Positions 43,457-52,600 of a DNA stretch of 64,000 bases are shown piece after piece. The notes under the pieces were generated by a model, which saw only the letters and a program-made list of their open reading frames with translations, made no database searches and was not told where the DNA came from. The translations under genes were made by a program, and so were the position numbers. Every line of letters starts with the position of its first letter. The stretch's first letter is position 1. Source of the stretch: Parafrigoribacterium_A soli (GTDB lineage Bacteria > Actinomycetota > Actinomycetes > Actinomycetales > Microbacteriaceae); assembly GCF_040227235.1 (NCBI RefSeq), contig NZ_JBELNZ010000003.1, forward strand, positions 583,948 to 647,947, given 5' to 3'.

Positions 43457-45496
43457 TCACGTCAGCAGGGCACTCAGAGCTGCGGCGCTGATGACGGGTC
43501 GCTGGCAGGACAGGTTTTCACACACGTATGCGGCGGACACACCCTCGACTTCCCCGCGTCCGAGCAAGAGCGGCACCGTGCTTGAGTTGTTCGGGCGAGC
43601 TGCCACGATGACGGTGCCTGGACGAGGGCGGCTGAACGCCGTGCGCAGCAGTGCGTCGGTTGCGTGTCCGGGACGGCCAACGATGGCAATCTCGCGCGGC
43701 AACGCTGACATGGATTCGATCTGCCTCAGCAGCCAGCCGTGCCGCGTCGGGTTGCGGGCAGCATCCGGTTGGAGCGCACCCACGCCCTCTCGGGCTCGGG
43801 TCGACCACGTCACATCACCAGTGAGTCCGGCGAGGATCAGACAAACCTCGACCATGACGGATGTTCCGCTGGGCGTTGCGTCGTCCCGGGTCGCTTTGGG
43901 GCGGGTGTTCAGTGGGGCGATGGGTTCAGAAGTGTCGAACCAGCCGTTGTCAGCGTCATCGTGAAAAAGTTCGTGCGCGTGGGTCGCCAGTTCCAGCCCC
44001 TGGGTGAACCAGAGATCCTCTCCGGTCGCCTGGAACAGTTCGAGGTCGGCGAGCGCGAGAGCTGCATGATCCAGAAAGAACCCCGCAATGCTCGCCCTGC
44101 CAGCACGCCAGAGATGCTGGAGGCGACCACCGAGGAACAATCGCTCGTGAAGGAACGTCGCGACCTCGGCGGCCGCGTCGATCCACGTGGGCTCGTCGAG
44201 CAGCAATCCCGCTCGGACCAGCCCCCGGATGGCGAGCGCATTCCAGTCCGTCAGGATTGTGGTATCCAGACGCAATGGCGGGCGCGTGGAGCGTGCGACC
44301 GAGAGGGCGTGCCTCAGCCGGATCCACTCCGCCTCGAATTGCTGTTGCGAGATGCCAAGGGTTGCCGCCGCCTGTTCTCGCGGGATGGCTTCGTGCAAAA
44401 TGTTGGTGCCTTGCCAGTTTCCTGAGGCGCTCGCGCCGAGAAACGCGCACCACGGTATCGGATCCACTCCGGCCGCGGTAAGCGCCGCCGCCACGTCGTC
44501 GTACGCCCAGACGAAATAGCCGCCTTCAACACCGCCGCTTTCTGCGTCTGTCGCCGACGCGAATGCCCCGTCATCAGTTCTGAGTTTGGTGAGAAGGTAC
44601 TCGGCCGTGGAACGGGCAGTGCGGGCTAGATCACCGCGTCCGGTGAGCGATGCTGCGGCGGCATAGGCGGGCAGCAGCAGTGCGTTGTCGTACAGCATTT
44701 TCTCGAAGTGGGGAACGAGCCAGTTCTCGTCGGTGCAGTATCGGGCGAATCCGCCATCGAGCTGATCGTGAATTCCGCCGCGAGCCATCACTTCGAGCGC
44801 CTGAACGCTCGCGTCGAGCGCGGCGCTATCCGCGGTGCGCGCATGCCGATAAAGCAGCCACTCGATTGTCATCGCTTGCGGGAACTTTGGCGCCTGACCG
44901 AATCCGCCGTGTTCGGTATCCCAGAGTGTGTTGGTCGCTACCAGGGCGGCCCGGTCGGCGGTGTCCAGCCGCACTTCGGTTCCGGTGGTCGTAGACCGCG
45001 CGGCGGAGAGCCGGGCGGATACAGCCTGCGCCGACGCTGCGACCGCGCCTCGACGGTCCTCCCACGCGCGCCAGACCGCTTCAGCCACCTCGACGAATGC
45101 GGGGCGGCCGTCCCGCGCGACCTTCGGCCAGTAGGAGCCGGCGTAGAACAGCTCCCCCTGCGGGCTGAGAAACAGCGACATCGGCCAGCCGCCATGGTGC
45201 GAGATAGCTTGCATCGCTGCCATGTACACCGAGTCGACATCCGGGCGCTCCTCCCGATCCACCTTGACGCACACAAACCGTGAGTTGAGCAACTGCGCGG
45301 TCCCTTCGTCTTCGAAGGATTCGCGCGCCATGACGTGACACCAGTGACAGGTGCTGTAACCGATGGACAGGAAGACGGGGATGTCGCGCCGCGTTGCTTC
45401 GGCGAAGGCTTCCAAGCCCCACGGATACCAGTCGACCGGGTTCTTCGCGTGCTGCAGCAGGTAGGGAGACGTCTCGTTCGAGAGCCGATTGGTCAT
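43457..45496 (-). CDS. Thioredoxin-domain (DUF255) protein, YyaL/spermatogenesis-associated protein 20 family
   Basis: 679 residues from ATG 45496 (MTNRLSNETS); the open frame runs further upstream into the LysR gene. The N-terminal thioredoxin-like domain has SIGYSTCHWCHVMARESF with the Cys50-x-x-Cys53 pair, then VKVDREERPDVDSVYM and GGWPMSLFLSPQG. Residues about 190-679 form a six-hairpin barrel like N-acylglucosamine 2-epimerase (GGFGQAPKFP, GGIHDQLDGGFARYCTDENW, VPHFEKMLYDNALLL). The family is widespread; no biochemical activity is established to my knowledge. It starts 7 nt after the LysR stop. Confidence 0.9.
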   Translation of the reverse strand: MTNRLSNETSPYLLQHAKNPVDWYPWGLEAFAEATRRDIPVFLSIGYSTCHWCHVMARESFEDEGTAQLLNSRFVCVKVDREERPDVDSVYMAAMQAISHHGGWPMSLFLSPQGELFYAGSYWPKVARDGRPAFVEVAEAVWRAWEDRRGAVAASAQAVSARLSAARSTTTGTEVRLDTADRAALVATNTLWDTEHGGFGQAPKFPQAMTIEWLLYRHARTADSAALDASVQALEVMARGGIHDQLDGGFARYCTDENWLVPHFEKMLYDNALLLPAYAAAASLTGRGDLARTARSTAEYLLTKLRTDDGAFASATDAESGGVEGGYFVWAYDDVAAALTAAGVDPIPWCAFLGASASGNWQGTNILHEAIPREQAAATLGISQQQFEAEWIRLRHALSVARSTRPPLRLDTTILTDWNALAIRGLVRAGLLLDEPTWIDAAAEVATFLHERLFLGGRLQHLWRAGRASIAGFFLDHAALALADLELFQATGEDLWFTQGLELATHAHELFHDDADNGWFDTSEPIAPLNTRPKATRDDATPSGTSVMVEVCLILAGLTGDVTWSTRAREGVGALQPDAARNPTRHGWLLRQIESMSALPREIAIVGRPGHATDALLRTAFSRPRPGTVIVAARPNNSSTVPLLLGRGEVEGVSAAYVCENLSCQRPVISAAALSALLT

Positions 45497-45503
45497 GGTC
45501 GGT

Positions 45504-46409
45504 TCACTTCGTCGAAGATAGGTCCCGCAGCCAGGCCGCGACCGCCGCCACGGTCTCGGAGCCGTTATCTCCGACGCGTTGCACCAGGCCGATCTCTGCA
45601 CGCGCGGTCGGTCGATCGAGCCGCACCGGTACGAGCGCGCCGGTTAGCGTGCTCGTATGCGCGTACTTGGGCACGAAGGTGGCGACGACGCCCAATCCCG
45701 CGTTCGCCGCGAGCATCCTGGCCTGTAACCCGTCGACCTCAAGCACTGAATTGTCCCCACGCATGCCACTTTCGCGAAGCTTCTCGAGGTAGTAGACCGA
45801 TTCGCTGCTCGTCGCGGGGGCGGTGATCAAACCCACCTCGGCGACTTCCTCGGGAGCGACGCTTTCTTTCGCGGCCAATGGGTGATCTTTCGCCACGAAG
45901 AACATCAACTCTGCGGTGTGCAACAACTCGAACTGCGCATCCGCTGGGAGGTGCCAATCGATGACATACGCGAGGTCGAGCTGGCGGTCGAGAACTGCTT
46001 GCGCGGTGCTGCCGCTGTGACCAAAGCGAAGCGACAGCATGGTCTGCGGATGCGACCGAAGGAACGGGGCGATCGCCTGGTCCAGGAAGTACTCCTGCTC
46101 GAACGCGAGGCTGGCTCCGAGCCGCACCCGCCCTCCGCGGCCGCGCTTGAGGTCGTCCAACGCGTGTTCGAGAGAGTCCTGCTCCGTGAGCATGAGCAGC
46201 GCCGAGCGGTAGACCTCGCGGCCGGCCGCCGTTAGGTGGATCGTGCCTTGCTCGTAGACAAGGAGCTCGGCCTGCAATCCCTTTTGCAGTTCTCCGACGT
46301 GATGAGAGACGGTGGATTGGCTGAGGTGAAGGTGACGGGCCGCGGCCGAATAGCCGTTACGGTCGACGACAGCGACGAAGACCAGAAGGCGGAACAAATC
46401 CAGGTTCAC
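45504..46409 (-). CDS. LysR-family transcriptional regulator
   Basis: 301 residues from GTG 46409 with GGGAGA upstream; the N-terminal wHTH begins VNLDLFRLLVFVAVVDRNGY, then SAAARHLHLSQSTVSHHVGE. The effector domain follows: RVRLGASLAFEQEYFLDQAI, AEVGLITAPATSSES, and AANAGLGVVATFVP. It lies 110 nt downstream of the binding-protein-like gene on the same strand, after a 16-bp triple repeat, and 7 nt upstream of the DUF255 gene. Usually LysR genes are divergent from targets; here it is collinear. Confidence 0.9.
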   Translation of the reverse strand: MNLDLFRLLVFVAVVDRNGYSAAARHLHLSQSTVSHHVGELQKGLQAELLVYEQGTIHLTAAGREVYRSALLMLTEQDSLEHALDDLKRGRGGRVRLGASLAFEQEYFLDQAIAPFLRSHPQTMLSLRFGHSGSTAQAVLDRQLDLAYVIDWHLPADAQFELLHTAELMFFVAKDHPLAAKESVAPEEVAEVGLITAPATSSESVYYLEKLRESGMRGDNSVLEVDGLQARMLAANAGLGVVATFVPKYAHTSTLTGALVPVRLDRPTARAEIGLVQRVGDNGSETVAAVAAWLRDLSSTK

Positions 46410-46480
46410 GCCACAGTCTCCCTCGCCAGCGGTGGCTCGTCCAGAGCCCTGCACTGGCTCGGACGCGACACGACACCTGT

Positions 46481-46528
46481 CGCTTCTTTAGACAAGCGCT
46501 TCTTTAGTCAAGCACTCCGTTAGACAAG
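46481..46528. repeat. Three tandem 16-bp repeats carrying stops in all three frames
   Basis: Units 46481-46496, 46497-46512 and 46513-46528 read, on the minus strand, CTTGTCTAAAGAAGCG, CTTGACTAAAGAAGCG and CTTGTCTAACGGAGTG. Each contains TAA at the same position (46488-46490, 46504-46506, 46520-46522). As 16 is not a multiple of 3, the three TAAs fall in three different frames. The first on the minus strand is the actual stop of the binding-protein-like gene. Confidence 0.85.
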
Positions 46529-47410
46529 CACTGCCGACTTATAGCCGGAATCTGCGCCCAGCTCCAAGTCGAGCAGATCCCATTTCTTCATCCACGCTTG
46601 AGTCTTGTCGTACATCTCTTGCGTGTATGACTGGAACACTATCCGCTCACCGGGCCCGAAGCGACGGATGTCGGCGACAGCGGCGAGATCTTCGGGCATT
46701 TCGTCCAGCCAGTACTTCTTGTAGCGCTCCTGCTCCAGGTCGATGTCGGCCTGTGCCTTCTCAAGAGCGCGGAAGTACCGTGCGGTGTCTTCGTGATCGG
46801 CGCTGTCGGATACGAAGAACCCCATCATGAAGGTGGTGTCCAACAGCTTGCGGTAGCCCAGTTGCTCCAGCAGGTAAAACTGGGGTCCGAACACGTTGGC
46901 CGCCTGCACCTTGCCACGCATCATCAGCCGCAGCCTGTCGTAGGGCAGCCCTGCGAACTCCGTCGTGATCGCGGACTGGTCCATAACGGAAGCCAGTGCC
47001 TGCACCGCAGAGTAATGGCTGCCCGAGTGGTAACCCACGGCAACAGGCACTCCGGCGAGGTCTTCGGGGCGCTGGTACTTCGAATCCGGAGCCACAAAGA
47101 TGCCGGCTGGCGAGACGGAGTATGCGGATCCCCACATCTTTCCGCTCGTCTTGGTCGCAGCTTCATTCACGGCCCAGTGGCAGGCACCTGAAACGTCGCA
47201 GGCACGGCCACTTTCCATGTCTTCGAGCGCGCCGCTCTTGAGCTCGTGCGAAACCTCGTCGGCCGACTGCACCGCGGAGGTTGTCCTGGTGTCACTTGAG
47301 AATCGCTCTGAGGTGAACTCGTAGTCGAGGCCTTCCTCGGTGAAATAACCGCGTTCTTCGGCGACCCACTCTTGCAGCCTTCCGTGAGGCTGAATTACGA
47401 ATTTTCCCAC
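46520..47410 (-). CDS. Substrate-binding-protein-like protein without export signal (NMT1/THI5/SsuA-like fold)
   Basis: 296 residues from GTG 47410, set by AAAGGAG 7 nt upstream. It begins directly with VGKFVIQPHGRLQEWVAEER, GYFTEEGLDYEF, the lobe-1 pattern of NitT/TauT/THI5-type binding proteins, but there is no signal peptide or lipobox, so it should stay in the cytoplasm. Other landmarks: CDVSGACHWAVNEAA, KMWGSAYSVSPAGIFVAPDS, PEDLAGVPVAVGYHSGSHYS, ANVFGPQFYLLEQLGYRKLL. The Cys-rich CCCxC motif of yeast THI5 is not seen. No permease or ATPase gene is adjacent. It may be an enzyme or ligand sensor; a LysR regulator follows it. Confidence 0.7.
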   Translation of the reverse strand: MGKFVIQPHGRLQEWVAEERGYFTEEGLDYEFTSERFSSDTRTTSAVQSADEVSHELKSGALEDMESGRACDVSGACHWAVNEAATKTSGKMWGSAYSVSPAGIFVAPDSKYQRPEDLAGVPVAVGYHSGSHYSAVQALASVMDQSAITTEFAGLPYDRLRLMMRGKVQAANVFGPQFYLLEQLGYRKLLDTTFMMGFFVSDSADHEDTARYFRALEKAQADIDLEQERYKKYWLDEMPEDLAAVADIRRFGPGERIVFQSYTQEMYDKTQAWMKKWDLLDLELGADSGYKSAVLV

Positions 47411-47523
47411 CCGCTCGCTCCTTTGCTGAGAATGTACTTTCACGCTACGCGGCAACAAAAATGTCGACAACAGTCCTTCATCGATGGTGCTATCGCAGTT
47501 TTGGATGGGTCAGGCGGGCCCTC

Positions 47524-47567
47524 GTAAGCACGCTGTAAGCGCCACGTGAGCGCCGTGTAAGTGCGTG
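47524..47567 (+). promoter_or_regulatory. Four heptamer repeats at exact 11-bp period (SARP-type binding site) upstream of drrA-like gene
   Basis: GTAAGCA (from 47524), GTAAGCG (47535), GTGAGCG (47546) and GTAAGTG (47557) are spaced exactly 11 bp apart, consensus GTRAGYR. The last heptamer ends at 47563; 8 bp later CACTGT (47572-47577) is a candidate -10. Direct heptamers at 11-bp period with an 8-bp gap to the -10 is the arrangement bound by BTAD-containing SARP activators, and a BTAD regulator is encoded at 49597-52878. Confidence 0.7.
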
Positions 47568-47573
47568 CCCGCA

Positions 47574-47600
47574 CTGTGGAACTCGACACAGTTTCCACAG
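47574..47600 (+). promoter_or_regulatory. Leader inverted repeat before the exporter operon
   Basis: CTGTGGAA (47574-47581), 11-nt spacer, TTCCACAG (47593-47600): perfect 8-bp arms ending just before the AAAGGA ribosome site. It could be a repressor operator at the start point or an mRNA hairpin near the ribosome site. Confidence 0.5.
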
Positions 47601-47612
47601 AAAGGACACGCT

Positions 47613-48611
47613 ATGTCCACCAGTTCAGAATGGGCCGTCGAAGCCCACGGACTCGTCAAGGTCTTCGGCACCAACCGTGCCGTCGACGGCGTCGACCTCA
47701 GCGTTCGCACCGGCAGCATCTACGGTGTGCTCGGGCCGAACGGCGCGGGCAAGACCACGACGATCAGCATGCTCGCGACTCTCCTGCGTCCAGACGCCGG
47801 TACCGCGACGATCTTCGGCCACGACGTGCAGAAAGAGGCACAGGTCGTGCGCCAGCTCATCGGGGTGACGGCGCAGTTCGCGTCCGTCGACGAGCGGCTG
47901 AGCGCATCCGAGAATCTCATCATCTTCGGGCGCCTGCTCGGCCTCGGTCGCGCAGAAGCGAAGCGCAAGAGCGCCGAGTTGCTCGAGGAGTTCGCGCTGA
48001 CGGATGCCGCCAGGCGGCCGATCAGCAAGTTCTCCGGCGGGATGCGGCGCAGGCTCGACCTCGCTGCCAGCCTCCTCGCGCAGCCTCCGCTGATCTTCCT
48101 CGACGAGCCCACCACGGGCCTCGACCCGAGAACGCGCGCGCAGATGTATGACACCGTGCGCCGCCTCGTCTCCACCGGCTCGACCGTGCTGCTCACCACG
48201 CAGTACCTCGATGAGGCCGACCAGCTGGCCGACCGCATCGCCGTCATCGACAGTGGCAAGGTCGTTGCGGAGGGCACGTCGAACGAACTCAAGGCCTCGG
48301 TCGGTGAGTCGACCCTGCAGCTCAAGCTCATCGATCCGGCGGATGTCGAAGACACCCGTCGCGCGATCACGAGCGTTCTCGGCGTGGAGGCCACCGCTGC
48401 CTCCGAGCCCGGACGCATCACCGCACCGATGACCAACCCCGACGCCGTGACCGACCTCTTCATCACCCTACGTGAGGCGGGCATCCGCCTGGCCGAGATG
48501 TCGGTGCAGAAGCCCACGCTCGACGAGGTCTTCCTCACCCTCACCGGACACGGTGTTGACGAAGCAACAGAAGCGGATGCCGCTTCCGAATCAGAAAGGG
48601 TCAGCGCATGA
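47613..48611 (+). CDS. ABC transporter ATP-binding protein, DrrA (daunorubicin resistance) type
   Basis: 332 residues from ATG 47613; AAAGGA lies about 8 nt upstream, and the in-frame ATG at 47565 lies inside the repeat array. Walker A GPNGAGKTTT, signature FSGGMRRRLDL, Walker B LIFLDEPTTGLD, His-loop LLTTQYLDEAD. A C-terminal DUF4162-like domain (about 235-325) follows. DrrA-type ATPases power export of drugs or lipids. It overlaps the permease gene by 4 nt. Confidence 0.9.
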   Translation: MSTSSEWAVEAHGLVKVFGTNRAVDGVDLSVRTGSIYGVLGPNGAGKTTTISMLATLLRPDAGTATIFGHDVQKEAQVVRQLIGVTAQFASVDERLSASENLIIFGRLLGLGRAEAKRKSAELLEEFALTDAARRPISKFSGGMRRRLDLAASLLAQPPLIFLDEPTTGLDPRTRAQMYDTVRRLVSTGSTVLLTTQYLDEADQLADRIAVIDSGKVVAEGTSNELKASVGESTLQLKLIDPADVEDTRRAITSVLGVEATAASEPGRITAPMTNPDAVTDLFITLREAGIRLAEMSVQKPTLDEVFLTLTGHGVDEATEADAASESERVSA

Positions 48612-49438
48612 CCACCACAACCTTGACCACAACACCGATCACACCCGGCGCGAGCAGGAAGCTGCACAACTACGTCGACTTCGAACAGACGGTGCGCAAC
48701 TCGTTCACGATGGCCTACCGCGGCCTGCTGAAGATCAAACGCACCCCAGAGCAGCTGATCGACGTCACCGTGCAGCCCATCATCTTCACCCTGATGTTCA
48801 CCTACATCTTCGGTGGTGCGATCTCGGGAGACATCGGGAGTTACCTGCCGATCATCATCCCCGGCATCCTCGCGCAGACCGTCATCACGACCTCCGTGGT
48901 CACCGGCGTTCAGCTGCGCGAAGACATGGACAAGGGTGTGTTCGACCGCTTCAAGTCGATGCCGATCGCCCGCATCGCACCGCTCGCCGGCGCCCTGCTC
49001 GCCGACACCATCCGTTACCTCATCGCCACCACGCTCACCTTCGTGATGGGCTTCATCATGGGATGGCGCCCGGGCGGCGGCCTCGGCGGCGTCGTGCTCG
49101 CGGGCATGCTCGTGATCGTCTGCGCCTGGGCGCTCAGCTGGATCTTCGCCTTCTTTGGCGTGATCGCGCGCAGCGCCTCGAGCGTTCAGGGCATCTCGTT
49201 CCTGATCCTGTTCCCGCTGACGTTCCTGTCGAACGCCTTCGTTCCGGTCAACACCATGCCCGACTGGCTGCAGGGCTTCGTCAACGGCAACCCGGTGTCG
49301 CACCTCATCACGGCGGTGCGCGAGCTCACCAACACGGGAGCAGTGACCGGCGACCTGTGGCTCGCGCTGCTCGGGTCCGCGGTCGTCGTGGCGATCTTTG
49401 CGCCGCTCACCGTGCGGGCATATATGCGGAAGGCGTAG
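48608..49438 (+). CDS. ABC-2 type permease, DrrB type
   Basis: 276 residues with six predicted helices. ABC-2 landmarks: RTPEQLIDVTVQPIIFTLMF, TYIFGGAI, VTGVQLREDMDKGVFDRFKS MPIA, and FLSNAFVPVNTMPDWLQGF with NPVSHLITAVREL near the end. It pairs with the DrrA-type ATPase (ATGA overlap) to export a hydrophobic compound, perhaps as self-resistance or toxin efflux. It is followed by repetitive elements and the convergent large regulator gene. Confidence 0.9.
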   Translation: MTTTTLTTTPITPGASRKLHNYVDFEQTVRNSFTMAYRGLLKIKRTPEQLIDVTVQPIIFTLMFTYIFGGAISGDIGSYLPIIIPGILAQTVITTSVVTGVQLREDMDKGVFDRFKSMPIARIAPLAGALLADTIRYLIATTLTFVMGFIMGWRPGGGLGGVVLAGMLVIVCAWALSWIFAFFGVIARSASSVQGISFLILFPLTFLSNAFVPVNTMPDWLQGFVNGNPVSHLITAVRELTNTGAVTGDLWLALLGSAVVVAIFAPLTVRAYMRKA

Positions 49439-49479
49439 CTAGCGCCAGCGAGCGTATTGAGGCCCCTGCGAGTTACTTC

Positions 49480-49606
49480 GTGGGGGCCCCTTCGACAGGC
49501 TCAGGACGAGTTTCGATACGCTCGTTCCTCGCTACTCAACCAGCGTGGGGGCCCCTTCGACAGGCTCAGGACGGCGTTCGATACGCTCGTGCCTCGCTAC
49601 TCAACC
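49480..49606. repeat. Two direct copies of a 62-bp REP-like element
   Basis: Copies at 49480-49541 and 49545-49606 both run from GTGGGGGCCCCTTCGACAGG to CTCGCTACTCAACC and differ at about four positions. A decayed copy in the opposite orientation seems to lie at about 49437-49460 (CAGCGAGCGTATTGA). These resemble the dispersed intergenic repeats common in Microbacteriaceae. The second copy runs into the 3' end of the large regulator gene and supplies its stop codon. Confidence 0.85.
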
Positions 49607-52600
49607 CGCCCAGCACGCAGAGTGGGGTCGCGCAGCAGCTCGCAGGCGAGCACGAATGCCTGCCGCGGTGAGAGCCCCGCGACGGATGCCCGGGCCGCGT
49701 CGATCGCCGCCGTCCCGTGGGCGGCGACCGCGGCATCCACCCACCGCGCGCGGCCGAGCGATGGCATGTCCTGGCGACCGCCCATCACGTCGGCGAGCAG
49801 CAGCATCCGCAGCCCGAGCTCGTGCGAGTGTGCCGCCTCGGGCGCCGCGGTCGATAGGAGCCATGCGGAGATGCCGACGAGCGAGGCACCCGCGACGGGC
49901 AGGTCCATGAACTCCCGCCGCGTTCTGCTCGAGACAAGCACCCTGATGCGCACCCGGCGCACCAGGTCCTCGAGATAGGTGCTCTCGGTGCCCGCGGCAC
50001 CCGCGAAGACGTGGGCGCTGATGCAGGCGGAGGCGACGATGATGTACCAGGGCGCCATGCGCCCCTTGTCGCGGCTGAAGGCGTCGATCGACCTGCGGTA
50101 TAAGGCAAGGCCGTCGGCGACGCGGCCGTCCGCGAGCGCGATTTCCGCGAGTCCCGCCCAGCCGATCGAGCGCAGGTCGGCGAAGTCTGCCCCGAGGTCC
50201 TCGTCACTCTGGGCGACGAAGCTCTCGAAGGTGCCGCGAGCATTCTCCGGCGTCGCCCGCAGTTCGTTCATAGCGATGACCCAACTGAGTTGCTGCAGGT
50301 CGCCGTTGGCCTGCAGCGCGTTCATCCCGTCGCGCGACTTCGCGGCCCACTCGAGAGCCTGCTCGGTCTCGGCGCGCTGGCTGTGCAGGTTCGCGAGTGC
50401 CTGCGCCGCGGTCGACTGTAGCCACACGTCCCCGGCCGACTCGGAGAGATCGTAGGCACGCCGCGATGAGACGATCGCGGTCTCAAGTTCGCCGCCGTTC
50501 TCCTCGAGCTGTGCGCCGAGCAACGCACCAAGCGCCGCCATTCCGTTGTCCGCGGAGGTGCGGGCCTCCGCGAGAATCGCCATCGCCTCCGCCGGCTTGT
50601 TGAAGGCGAGCAGGAGGCGCGAGAGGGTCTCGATGCGTGCGTCGGCGGCGGGGCCGATGCGCTTCACCGCACGCAGCCGGCCGCGGGCGAGCATGGCACG
50701 CCTCGTGTCGCCCACGAAGGCAGAGGCTGCCGCGATCATGTAGGTCGCGGTCGCGGCGGTCAGATGCTCCGCGTCCGGCGTGTACCCGGTCGTCGCGCGC
50801 AGAACCGCGCCCGCGAAACCGGCGATGTCCGACTGCGCACCGCGCATGGCCCAGTAGTAGGCGAGGCTCGCGAAGATCGTGACCACGGCATCCGCGTTGC
50901 CGTCGTCGAGCGTGCTGCGCAGCACCGTGACGAGGTTGTCCTGCTCAAGGGCGAGCACATGAAAACTGCGGATCTGGCCGCTGCTGCCGAGGGAGGACAT
51001 GAGCCCGCCGGCAAGCGTCTCGGCCCACTCGGCCATAGCCGCCCGCACCGCGAGGTCTTCTCCCGCGTCGACGAGGGCCATCTCCCCGAACTCGCGCACC
51101 GTCTCGAGCATGCGGTAGCGCATCTCACCGGTCGACGCGTCCTCGGATGCCGACACGAGCGATTGCGTGACGAGCCCGTCGAGCGCGTCGGTGACATCGG
51201 CCCCGTCCGTACTGCCCACGACCTGCGCCGCTTCGGCGCTGAATCCGTCGGGAAAGCGCGAGAGCCGGCGCAGCAGGGCGCGTTCGCTCTCGCCCAGCAG
51301 GTTCCAGCTCCAATCGATCACGGCGACGAGGGTGCGGTGTCGTTCCGGGGCCGTGCGCTCACCGCTGGTGAGCAGGGCGAAGCGGTTGTTCAGGCGCCGC
51401 TCGATCTCCTCGACCGACATGGAACGCACGCGAGCCGCCGCGAGCTCGATCGCGAGCGGCAGCCCGTCGAGCCGCGTGCACAGGCGTGTGATCGTGGTCA
51501 GCGGCAGGGTCACACCGGGCCGCGCGGCAAGCGCCCGCTCGATGAAGAGCTTGCCGGCCGGGCCGAGGCCGGACTCCTCGTCGCCGCTCGCGAGCGAGTC
51601 GAGCGGGTAGACGCTTTCGCCGCTGATCGCGAGCGGTGACCGACTCGTGGCGAGAATGCGCACCGTGGTCGTCGAGGCCAGGATGTCTGCGATCCACGCC
51701 GCTGCGGCATCCGCGACGTGCTCGCAGTTGTCCATCACGAGCAGTGTCTCGCGCTCGCCGAGGGTCGCCAGGATGCGTTCCCTCACGTCGAGGCGCACGT
51801 TCGCGTCGGTGATCGTGAGGCTACTGCCGCTCGCCTCGCGGATGCCCAGGGTCGAACCGAGGGCCAGCGTCACGTCGTCACCGGAGCGCACGCTCGCCAG
51901 CTCGACGACGATGACGGCGGGCACGGATGCGCGGTGCGCGAGCTCCTGCGCGAGTCGCGTCTTGCCGAGTCCGCCCGGTCCGAGGATAGTGGTGAGGCGC
52001 GAGGACCGGATGAGTTCCTCGAGCGCCACGAGATCGTGCTCACGACCGAGGAGACCGTTGGGCGCCTCGCGAAGGCCGATGCGCACGCGACCTGAACGCT
52101 CTGCGGGTGCCGCGGGAGGGTCATCCCGCAGCAGTTCGGCATTGAACTGCACGAGTTGCTGGCCGGGCGAGGTGCCGAGTTCGTCTCGCAGCGCCGCGCG
52201 GAATCTCGCGAAGGAGGCCAGGGCGTCGTTGCGGCGCCCCGCCGCGGCGAGGGCCTGCATGAGCAGCAGTTGGAGTTCCTCGTCCAGCGACGCGGCCGCC
52301 GCCAACGCCTCGAGCGCGGTGACCGCCTCCGCAGACCTGCCGATCCGCATGAGGCTCTCCACCCGGATCCGCTGCAGTTCCGAGCGCAGCGTCGACGCGC
52401 GCGAACGGAGGTCGGCGGCCGGCGCCTCGCTGAGGTCCACGCCGGGTTCCGCGCGCCAGAGCGCCAGGGCCGCGCTCGACTGCTCCTCCGCGGCCGCATG
52501 ATTGCCAGCCGCGACGGATGCCCGCGCCGCGTCCCGAAGCGCAGTCGCCTGCCCGAGGTCGGTCGCGTCCGGTGCCGCGGCCAGGGCGTACCCGCCGTTC

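Noticed and set aside
47720..49303. 527-residue minus-strand frame opposite the DrrAB-type genes
   Set aside because: The plus strand has full ABC ATPase and ABC-2 permease motifs with an ATGA overlap.
49480..49606. Two adjacent repeats considered as a minimal CRISPR array
   Set aside because: Units are 62 bp with only 3 bp between them, no spacers and no cas genes; they match a dispersed REP-like family.
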